11,528 bases of DNA from Planococcus sp. (in: firmicutes) (GTDB taxonomy: Bacteria; Bacillota; Bacilli; Bacillales_A; Planococcaceae), in the NCBI GenBank assembly GCA_030147225.1, contig JASLAI010000073.1:1-11528 (forward strand), read 5' to 3'. Shown here piece after piece: positions 6,296 to 11,528 of this stretch. A program made the translations under genes and the position numbers. The number at the start of each line of letters is the position of its first letter. Position 1 is the first letter of the stretch. Under the pieces are notes generated by a model that saw only the letters and a list, made by a program, of their open reading frames with translations, was not told where the DNA came from and did not search any database.

Positions 6296-6337
6296 TTCTG
6301 TCTTAAACCAATAAAAATCAAGTGGAATTTTTACTAA
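6281..6337 (+). CDS. Possible 18-residue leader peptide upstream of the lysine operon
   Basis: A GTG at 6281 is preceded by GGAGG (6269-6273) with an ideal 7-base gap. It opens a frame reading (V/M)KMYYFCLKPIKIKWNFY before TAA at 6335-6337. Four of 18 residues are lysine and five are aromatic. It is in the leader of an operon for lysine breakdown, which makes a regulatory role conceivable. Against this, the ORF is very short, and a possible -10 hexamer (6290-6295) lies inside it, so it may not be transcribed as a whole. Treat it as a hypothesis. Confidence 0.22.
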   Translation: MKMYYFCLKPIKIKWNFY

Positions 6338-6405
6338 AGGGGCTGTAACTGCGAATCGCCACTTTCAAAAAATTTAAGCACATTTACTCTTCAAAAGTAA
6401 AAATA

Positions 6406-6441
6406 GATATTTCAGAAATCTCCTAGGATTTCCAGAGTATC
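6406..6441 (+). promoter_or_regulatory. Dyad/hairpin in the leader of the lysine operon
   Basis: GATA (6406-6409) pairs with TATC (6438-6441), TTT with GAG (two T-G pairs), and after a 2x2 internal loop GAAATC (6415-6420) pairs with GATTTC (6427-6432) around a TCCTAG loop. A second, smaller inverted repeat, TTTACT/AGTAAA (6383-6388, 6396-6401), lies just upstream. No T-run follows. These could be operator sites or leader RNA structure. The rest of the 6338-6498 stretch shows nothing I can name. Confidence 0.35.
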
Positions 6442-6498
6442 TGTGGAATAATGAAAATGAAAGCGCTATCAACATTCAGTGTGGAAGGGGTAGTTGCA

Positions 6499-7980
6499 AT
6501 GAGATTAACCAATTTCGTAAATGGTAAATGGCAGCAGACAGATCAGGCAGAATTTAGACCTGTCTTGAATCCAGCGAACGGGGATGAATTAGCTCAAGTC
6601 CGCATGTCTACTGCACAAGATGTTGACCTAGCTGTAAAAGCGGCACAAGCAGCGCAAAAAAAATGGGCGAAAGTACCGGCACCCAAACGAGCGGATTATT
6701 TATATGAAATTGGTCGCTTAATGAAAGAGCGAAAAGAACAGCTCGCTCAAGTGTTGACGAAAGAAATGGGAAAGGTCATCGAAGAAGGCCGTGGTGAAGT
6801 TCAGGAAGGAATCGATATGGCTTATTATATGGCTGGAGAAGGAAGACGGTTATTTGGTGAAACGACACCTTCAGAACTGGCTGACAAATTTGCCATGAGC
6901 ATACGGTCGCCAATTGGTGTAGTTGGACTGATCACTCCATGGAACTTTCCTGTAGCGATTGCGACCTGGAAGTCATTTCCTGCAATAGTGGCCGGCAATA
7001 CATTTATCTGGAAGCCGGCAACTGAAACGCCGATGATGGCTTATGAAATGGCAAAAATTTTCGAACAGGTAGGGCTTCCAGAGGGGGTCGCAAATATTGT
7101 CTTCGGATCCGGTTCAGAAGTCGGAACAGCGCTCATTGAGCATGATGGAGTTCGGGTTATTTCATTTACCGGTTCAACAGAGACCGGCCGTAAAGTGGCG
7201 GAAGCAGGAGGACGCAACCTGAAAAAAGTGTCATTGGAAATGGGAGGGAAAAATGCCGTCATCGTGATGGAGGACGCTGATTTGAACCTGGCCGTAGAAG
7301 GGATATTGTGGACTGCATTCGGCACCGCAGGGCAACGTTGCACAGCATGCAGCCGTGTGATTGTCCACAAAGATGTCAAAGCGGATTTGCAGAATCGCCT
7401 ATTGTCGAAGATGGAAAAGTTGACGATTGGAGACGGAATGGATGAGTCCATCAAAGTAGGGCCGGTCATCAACAAAAAAGCACTTGAAAAAATCCATTCC
7501 TATATCGAGATTGGCCAACAGGAAGGAGCCGCTCTGCTGGTAGGTGGAGAGGTTCTGACAGGCGGCATCTATGATAAAGGGAACTATTACGCTCCGACAT
7601 TGTTTACGGATGTAACGCCGGACATGCGTATTGCACAGGAAGAGATATTTGGTCCTGTCGTATCAATGATTGAAGTAGCAAGTTTTGAAGAAGCGATTGA
7701 AGTGAACAATGGAGTGATTTATGGCTTGTCCAGTTCGATTTATACCGGAAACGTCAATCGGGCATTCAAAGCGCAGCGTGATTTGGATACCGGAATCGTC
7801 TATATTAATGCCGGAACGACAGGGGCGGAAATCCATCTGCCCTTCGGCGGCACAAAAGGGACAGGCAATGGACATCGGGATTCCGGTGTCGCGGCATTGG
7901 ACGTTTTTACGGAGTGGAAAAGCGTCTATGTCGATTACAGCGGAAAATTGCAGCGTGCACAGATCGATAATGAAGTTTGA
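6499..7980 (+). CDS. Aldehyde dehydrogenase, probable allysine/piperideine-6-carboxylate dehydrogenase
   Basis: The product is 493 residues. I chose the ATG at 6499 because GGAAGGGG (6483-6490) lies 8 bases upstream and [11 protein letters not shown] is the normal start of this family; the ATG at 6451 adds 16 residues and has only a weak site. Catalytic features are all present: PWNFP with N149, the cofactor region [16 protein letters not shown], the general base E247 (LEMGGKN) and the nucleophile C281 (GQRCTA). The C-terminal motif [20 protein letters not shown] resembles the ALDH7-like (antiquitin/Pcd/AmaB) group. The lysine 6-dehydrogenase gene starts 20 bases downstream, so the likely reaction is NAD(P)+-dependent oxidation of 2-aminoadipate 6-semialdehyde to L-2-aminoadipate. 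The family is certain; the substrate is inferred from context. Confidence 0.88.
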   Translation: MRLTNFVNGKWQQTDQAEFRPVLNPANGDELAQVRMSTAQDVDLAVKAAQAAQKKWAKVPAPKRADYLYEIGRLMKERKEQLAQVLTKEMGKVIEEGRGEVQEGIDMAYYMAGEGRRLFGETTPSELADKFAMSIRSPIGVVGLITPWNFPVAIATWKSFPAIVAGNTFIWKPATETPMMAYEMAKIFEQVGLPEGVANIVFGSGSEVGTALIEHDGVRVISFTGSTETGRKVAEAGGRNLKKVSLEMGGKNAVIVMEDADLNLAVEGILWTAFGTAGQRCTACSRVIVHKDVKADLQNRLLSKMEKLTIGDGMDESIKVGPVINKKALEKIHSYIEIGQQEGAALLVGGEVLTGGIYDKGNYYAPTLFTDVTPDMRIAQEEIFGPVVSMIEVASFEEAIEVNNGVIYGLSSSIYTGNVNRAFKAQRDLDTGIVYINAGTTGAEIHLPFGGTKGTGNGHRDSGVAALDVFTEWKSVYVDYSGKLQRAQIDNEV

Positions 7981-8000
7981 TGGGGAAGGGGATGAGGGAA

Positions 8001-9167
8001 ATGAAAGTCGTCGTATTAGGAGCTGGATTGATGGGCAAGCAGGCGGCTCGTGACCTAGTGGCTGCCGAAGCGGTAGAACGTGTATTTTTAGCAGACCGAA
8101 ATATTGTTCAAGCAGAGCTGTTCAGTAAACAGCTGGGCAGCAGCAAGCTGGAAATAGTGAAGATGGATGCCAGTGATGACGAGGCCTTGGCGGCGGCTAT
8201 TTCAAAAGGGGATGTCGTTATCAATGCGCTGTTTTATACCCTCAATGAAAAAGTGGCAGCAGCTGCGCTTAAATACGGCGTTCATTCCGTTGATTTAGGA
8301 GGACATATCGGAGGAGCGACAGAAGCAGTGCTGGATCTGCATGAAAAAGCTCAGGAAAAAGGCATTACACTGATTCCCGACTTGGGTGTCGCTCCCGGAA
8401 TGATCAATATTCTAGCCGGCTATGGAGCAAGCAAGCTGGACCAAGTATCTGATATTCGTCTTTTCGTCGGCGGAATCCCCGTGCATCCGGAACCTCCACT
8501 CGAATACAATCATGTCTTTTCGCTTGAAGGAGTCTTTGATCATTATACTGACAAATCACATGTCATACGTGGTGGGGAATTACTGGAGGTTGAATCTTTA
8601 TCTGAAATTGAACATATTGAATTTGAAGGGTTTGGGAAGTTGGAAGCTTTCCATACCTCAGGAGGCACCTCGACCTTGACTGACACCTTCAGCGATGTCA
8701 ATTCATTGGAGTATAAAACATTGCGCTATAAAGGCCATGCTGAGAAGTTCAAGCTCTTGGTTGATCTGGGTTTTACGGACCGAGAGAAAACAGTGGAAGT
8801 GGAAGGCCATAAAGTAAAGCTGCGTTCCGTCTTAAAAGCTGTACTCGAACCGATAACAGAACTTGGAGACAAGCAGGACGCTGTGGTATTGCGGGTACTG
8901 GTATCAGGTGTGAAAGAAGACGAAGAGATCAGCTATGAATACAATATGGTGACGGTCAAAGATGCTGAAACGGGAGTCACCGCAATGGCTCGGGCAACCG
9001 CTTATACCATTTCGGTTGTGGCACAAATGATCGGCAAGGGCATAATTGATAGGCGAGGTGCTTATCCTCCGGAAATGATTGTTCCAGGAGATGAATATAT
9101 AGCAGAGATGGCAAATCGCGGAGTTGACATTAAAGAAACCGTCCATCGCTCGGCGTTACAAAACTAA
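8001..9167 (+). CDS. lysDH: L-lysine 6-dehydrogenase (saccharopine dehydrogenase family)
   Basis: The product is 388 residues. The ATG at 8001 has AAGGGG (7986-7991) 9 bases upstream and begins [19 protein letters not shown], a Rossmann fold with GAGLMG at 7-12. An in-frame TTG at 7977 and ATG at 7992 are worse placed. Conserved blocks [22 protein letters not shown] (95-104), [20 protein letters not shown] (125-144), [15 protein letters not shown] (163-177), [12 protein letters not shown] (215-226) and the tail [11 protein letters not shown] closely follow, from memory, Geobacillus lysine 6-dehydrogenase. That enzyme oxidatively deaminates the epsilon amino group of L-lysine with NAD+, giving allysine, which cyclises to piperideine-6-carboxylate. 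The upstream aldehyde dehydrogenase would take the next step. A plain saccharopine reductase is less likely, given the length and these blocks. It is the last gene of the operon. Confidence 0.85.
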   Translation: MKVVVLGAGLMGKQAARDLVAAEAVERVFLADRNIVQAELFSKQLGSSKLEIVKMDASDDEALAAAISKGDVVINALFYTLNEKVAAAALKYGVHSVDLGGHIGGATEAVLDLHEKAQEKGITLIPDLGVAPGMINILAGYGASKLDQVSDIRLFVGGIPVHPEPPLEYNHVFSLEGVFDHYTDKSHVIRGGELLEVESLSEIEHIEFEGFGKLEAFHTSGGTSTLTDTFSDVNSLEYKTLRYKGHAEKFKLLVDLGFTDREKTVEVEGHKVKLRSVLKAVLEPITELGDKQDAVVLRVLVSGVKEDEEISYEYNMVTVKDAETGVTAMARATAYTISVVAQMIGKGIIDRRGAYPPEMIVPGDEYIAEMANRGVDIKETVHRSALQN

Positions 9168-9210
9168 CTGATTTAAAACAACTATTAAAAATATATTCTC
9201 TGCACAAAAG

Positions 9211-9243
9211 AAAAAGGATGGTTCCAACAGGAACATCCTTTTT
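9211..9243. terminator. Bidirectional terminator between the lysine operon and the lipid kinase
   Basis: AAAAAGGAT (9211-9219) pairs with ATCCTTTTT (9235-9243), and inside, after one bulged G, GTTCC pairs with GGAAC around the loop AACA. T-runs exist on both strands, so it can end both convergent units. The stretch between the stop at 9167 and this hairpin holds nothing else evident. Confidence 0.88.
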
Positions 9244-9248
9244 GTCGT

Positions 9249-10160
9249 TTAGATGAATTCTTCCGTTTTTTTTGGTACGAGCATTTTTAGGCTGCCTGGC
9301 TGGATTTCAATGTCTAAAGGCGTTTTTAAATAAATTTCCCCATCGGTATCGACATCCAGCTCTTCTTCAGTGCGTATTGAAATGGATTGGCCTTGGTAAT
9401 GTGCTATGTGTTCAAGTTCGTCTGTCACCACTTCAGGTTGGGACAGGGAAAACCATTCACGTAAAGCAGCCAAAGAAGAAGTTTGGATGACAAAAAGGTC
9501 CAGCAAGCCGTCTGCCGGGTCAATTGTGGCCATTGGAAAGTTGTGTGTGCCAATTGACTTGCCATTCATGACAAGCACCAGCACGCCTTCCTCAGCGTAG
9601 CTGATTCCATCGATCTTTAAATGAACCGAAAACGGCGTTGCCTGCCGCATGGATTGAAGCGCACTCATAAAATAACTGATTTTGCCGTAACGCTCTTTTA
9701 GATGAGGGTCGATATTAGACGAAGCATCGGTGATCAAACCAATTCCTGCGAAGTTAAGGAAAGAACCGCCATTGATTTTTCCTGTATCAATCTCATTGAT
9801 CTCACCATTGACCAGTTCGGAGGCTGCCAAATCCAAATCCAATGGAATGTTCAGGGTACGTGCAAAATCATTGCAGGTGCCACTCGGAATGATAGCCATT
9901 GGAGGCGGTGCTGGAAGACTGGATAATGCACGAACAGCCGAATGGACAGTTCCATCGCCTCCGGCAATAAACAAAATATCTGCGTGTGTTGCCGCAGTCT
10001 GGCAAGCATTCTCGAATTCCTCGGGAGATTCAGTCTGGATCAGCTCGAGCGACTTGGATGCCCCAGCCAGATGAGGAACGGCTAATTTCAGCACAGAGTC
10101 TATCGTAGACGCTCCTGCATTGCCGTTATACAATAATACGGAACGATTGAACTTAGGCAT
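9249..10160 (-). CDS. Diacylglycerol kinase family lipid kinase (YegS/BmrU type)
   Basis: The product is 303 residues, the usual length. The ATG at 10160 has AGGAGG (10169-10174) 8 bases upstream; an in-frame start at 10223 would lie upstream of this site. Motifs in order: the N-terminal LLYNGNAG (9-16), nucleotide-binding GGDGTVH (67-73), PSGTCNDFAR (92-101), then the second domain with DPADGLLDLFVI (214-225) and VDTDGE (270-275). This is the DAGK catalytic fold of DgkB, BmrU and YegS, which phosphorylates a lipid such as diacylglycerol at the inner membrane face using ATP. No membrane helix is expected. The substrate cannot be told from sequence, so DgkB-like recycling of diacylglycerol from teichoic acid synthesis is a possibility only. 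It is transcribed divergently from the AlaX gene and ends at the shared terminator. Confidence 0.9.
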   Translation of the reverse strand: MPKFNRSVLLYNGNAGASTIDSVLKLAVPHLAGASKSLELIQTESPEEFENACQTAATHADILFIAGGDGTVHSAVRALSSLPAPPPMAIIPSGTCNDFARTLNIPLDLDLAASELVNGEINEIDTGKINGGSFLNFAGIGLITDASSNIDPHLKERYGKISYFMSALQSMRQATPFSVHLKIDGISYAEEGVLVLVMNGKSIGTHNFPMATIDPADGLLDLFVIQTSSLAALREWFSLSQPEVVTDELEHIAHYQGQSISIRTEEELDVDTDGEIYLKTPLDIEIQPGSLKMLVPKKTEEFI

Positions 10161-10263
10161 TGGTGTGCCCTCCTGTATATCTATTTGCTTATATAATTCC
10201 ACTAATACAGATTCCCTAAACAAGTGATCCAGAAAAAACGATTATAGAAAACGAGGTGGCAAT
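10161..10263. promoter_or_regulatory. Divergent promoter region, lipid kinase and AlaX genes
   Basis: The 103-base AT-rich gap must drive both genes. A plus-strand TATAAT occurs at 10192-10197 with no clear -35, giving a leader of about 60 bases for the AlaX gene. The same AT block reads TATATA on the minus strand. No clean promoter pair could be fixed for either gene. Confidence 0.35.
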
Positions 10264-11445
10264 ATGACAATGCAATTGTACTACAAAGATTCAGAAATTG
10301 CCGAATCAGCCGTACAAGTAATCGGCAGCGGGAAAGATGAAACCGGCTATTATGCCATTTTAGATCAAACTTGCTTTTATCCGGAAGGTGGAGGACAGCC
10401 CGCGGATATGGGGGAGATTGGTTCCGCCCAAGTAATGGATGTTCAGACGGTTGAAGGCGAAATCCGGCATTATACGAATATTGAACTGCCGAAAGAAAAC
10501 TTCTCTGCTAAATTGGATTGGCAGAGAAGATGGGATCATATGCAGCAGCATGCAGGGCAGCATTTATTAAGCGCTTTGTTTGAAGATACATATGGCTTGA
10601 AGACACAAAGTTTTCATCTGGGCAAAGAGCGGGTATCCATTGATTTGGATTTGGATACGGCAACTAAGGAACAGCTTAAGGACATTGAAGAAAAGGCTAA
10701 TCAGGTCATACGTCAACGCCTAAAGATTTCTACGCAGTGGGTTACTTCAGCACAAGCAAAAAAACTGAAGCTTAGAAAGCCGCCAGCAGTGGAAGAGAAT
10801 ATTCGTCTGGTTGAAATAGAGGGCGTCGATGTGAACGCCTGCGGAGGCACACATCCGAAAAATACAGGAGATATCGGCTTGTTGAAAATCATTTCTACAG
10901 AAAAAGCCAAAGGTGGAATGCGAGTTTATTTCTTGTGCGGAAACCGTGCTCTTCACTATTTTGACTTTCTTGTGGAGACCGCTGATAAGCTGGTCGCTCA
11001 ACTGAATGCACCGGCTGCTGAATTGCCGGAAGCAGCAAGAGCCTTGCTGGCTGATAAGGCAGCAGCGGACAAAACTATAAAAAATCTTCAGGACCAGCTG
11101 TTGAATTTGGAGGCAGAAGCAATGCTGCCGAATAATCATGTTATAGAAAAAATCTTTGAAGGACGTCCGGTTAAAGAGCTGCAACAGCTTGCCCGCCTCG
11201 TAATTGGCAAGCAGCCATCGGCAACCGTTTTGTTCATCAGCAATTTGGAAAGCGAGATGCGCTTTGTTTGTGCGAAAGGGGAACAGGCGCCAGGGGATAT
11301 GAGAGACGTACTGCAGCAACTTTTGGCATTGACCAAAGGCAAAGGCGGGGGGAATGCGCAATTTGCCCAAGGAGGCGGAAAGACAACTGAATCACCGGAA
11401 ACCTTCATAGAAGTTTTTCAGGCCACTTTAAAAAATTACAGATGA
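10264..11445 (+). CDS. Alanyl-tRNA editing protein, long form (AlaX-L, DHHA1-containing)
   Basis: The product is 393 residues. GAGGTGG (10253-10259) precedes the ATG at 10264; an ATG two codons on is equally possible. It holds the N-terminal beta-barrel motif FYPEGGGQPADMG (38-50), then the editing-site zinc ligands HAGQH (H96, H100) and CGGTH (C193, H197), as in the editing domain of alanyl- and threonyl-tRNA synthetases. A coiled segment (about 235-290) leads to a C-terminal DHHA1 domain ending in the glycine-rich GGGNAQFAQGGG (361-372). With no aminoacylation domain, this is a free-standing trans-editing enzyme that hydrolyses Ser-tRNA(Ala), and perhaps Gly-tRNA(Ala), to prevent mistranslation. 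The DHHA1 domain marks the long AlaX type. No terminator follows it, so transcription may continue into the next gene. Confidence 0.9.
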   Translation: MTMQLYYKDSEIAESAVQVIGSGKDETGYYAILDQTCFYPEGGGQPADMGEIGSAQVMDVQTVEGEIRHYTNIELPKENFSAKLDWQRRWDHMQQHAGQHLLSALFEDTYGLKTQSFHLGKERVSIDLDLDTATKEQLKDIEEKANQVIRQRLKISTQWVTSAQAKKLKLRKPPAVEENIRLVEIEGVDVNACGGTHPKNTGDIGLLKIISTEKAKGGMRVYFLCGNRALHYFDFLVETADKLVAQLNAPAAELPEAARALLADKAAADKTIKNLQDQLLNLEAEAMLPNNHVIEKIFEGRPVKELQQLARLVIGKQPSATVLFISNLESEMRFVCAKGEQAPGDMRDVLQQLLALTKGKGGGNAQFAQGGGKTTESPETFIEVFQATLKNYR

Positions 11446-11454
11446 AATGTGTAA

Positions 11455-11487
11455 CTTTTCCAGTGCTTCACTGTCTAATGGGAAAAG
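11455..11487 (+). repeat. Small stem-loop after the AlaX gene
   Basis: CTTTTCC (11455-11461) can pair with GGAAAAG (11481-11487), and CAGTG (11461-11465) with CACTG (11469-11473) around CTT. The two stems share one base. There is no T-run, so it is not a normal terminator; it lies in the gap before the next start codon. Confidence 0.3.
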
Positions 11488-11513
11488 GGATATCTGAAAG
11501 GGCGTGAAGCGTC

Positions 11514-11528
11514 ATGAAGAAGAAAAAG
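11514..11528 (+). CDS. Start of a further gene, cut by the window edge
   Basis: An ATG at 11514 opens a frame of MKKKK before the window ends. GAAAGGG (11496-11502) lies 11 bases upstream, slightly far. A lysine run after methionine would suit a signal peptide or membrane protein, but five codons cannot support a function. A GTG at 11504 in another frame is the alternative. Confidence 0.35.

Noticed and set aside
6263..6498. Lysine riboswitch in the leader of the lysine operon
   Set aside because: The conserved L-box core blocks and five-helix junction are not visible; only small dyads occur.
7041..7475. 144-residue minus-strand ORF inside the aldehyde dehydrogenase
   Set aside because: Antisense shadow of a gene with complete catalytic motifs.
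5343..10160. A bmrUR-like drug-efflux cluster (MerR/TipAS regulator plus BmrU-type kinase)
   Set aside because: The two genes are in separate transcription units about 3 kb apart with the lysine operon between, and no efflux transporter is present.
10747..11370. 207-residue minus-strand ORF inside the AlaX gene
   Set aside because: Long but antisense to an intact AlaX-L; Cys/Phe/Gln-rich product with no recognisable domain or ribosome binding site.
1..11528. Insertion sequences, prophage, CRISPR, tRNA or rRNA
   Set aside because: No transposase or phage genes, repeat arrays, or cloverleaf/rRNA sequence were seen on either strand.

Overview
The window looks like a chromosomal segment of a low-GC Gram-positive bacterium. 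Strong AGGAGG-type ribosome binding sites, sigma-A-like promoters, hairpin-plus-T-run terminators and the gene families (LiaI/LiaH-like pair, TrhO, Mta/TipA-type MerR regulator, BmrU-type lipid kinase, Geobacillus-like lysine 6-dehydrogenase) all point to Bacillales. A member of the Planococcaceae is my best guess, from general likeness only. I see no mobile element, tRNA, rRNA or CRISPR array.

Layout, left to right. (1) 1-863, minus strand: a small duplicated-helix membrane protein followed by a PspA/IM30 protein cut by the window edge, an envelope-stress pair resembling LiaI-LiaH. (2) 1104-2817, plus strand: a membrane-anchored metallophosphoesterase and a DedA membrane protein in a tight two-gene operon with an extended -10 promoter and a terminator. 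(3) 3018-3968: a D-glycerate dehydrogenase/glyoxylate reductase, preceded by a long imperfect stem-loop in its leader and followed by a terminator. (4) 4208-5170: tRNA uridine hydroxylase TrhO with its own promoter and a bidirectional terminator. (5) 5222-6212, minus strand: a MerR/TipAS regulator whose drug-binding domain carries a low-complexity insertion, overlapping by 8 bases a 42-residue four-cysteine zinc-ribbon gene. The MerR promoter has the diagnostic 19-base spacer. (6) 6499-9167, plus strand: an aldehyde dehydrogenase and a lysine 6-dehydrogenase, most likely a two-step route from L-lysine to 2-aminoadipate. Its leader of up to 286 bases holds a short lysine-rich ORF and dyads. (7) 9249-10160, minus strand: a diacylglycerol-kinase-family lipid kinase. 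(8) 10264-11445, plus strand: a long-form alanyl-tRNA editing protein (AlaX-L). (9) 11514-11528: the first codons of another gene.

Most protein genes are recognisable housekeeping or catabolic functions. I found no clearly new system. The points most worth a second look are the MerR plus mini zinc-ribbon unit with its interrupted TipAS domain, the divergent lysine-catabolism leader with a possible leader peptide, and the structured leader of the glyoxylate reductase gene.
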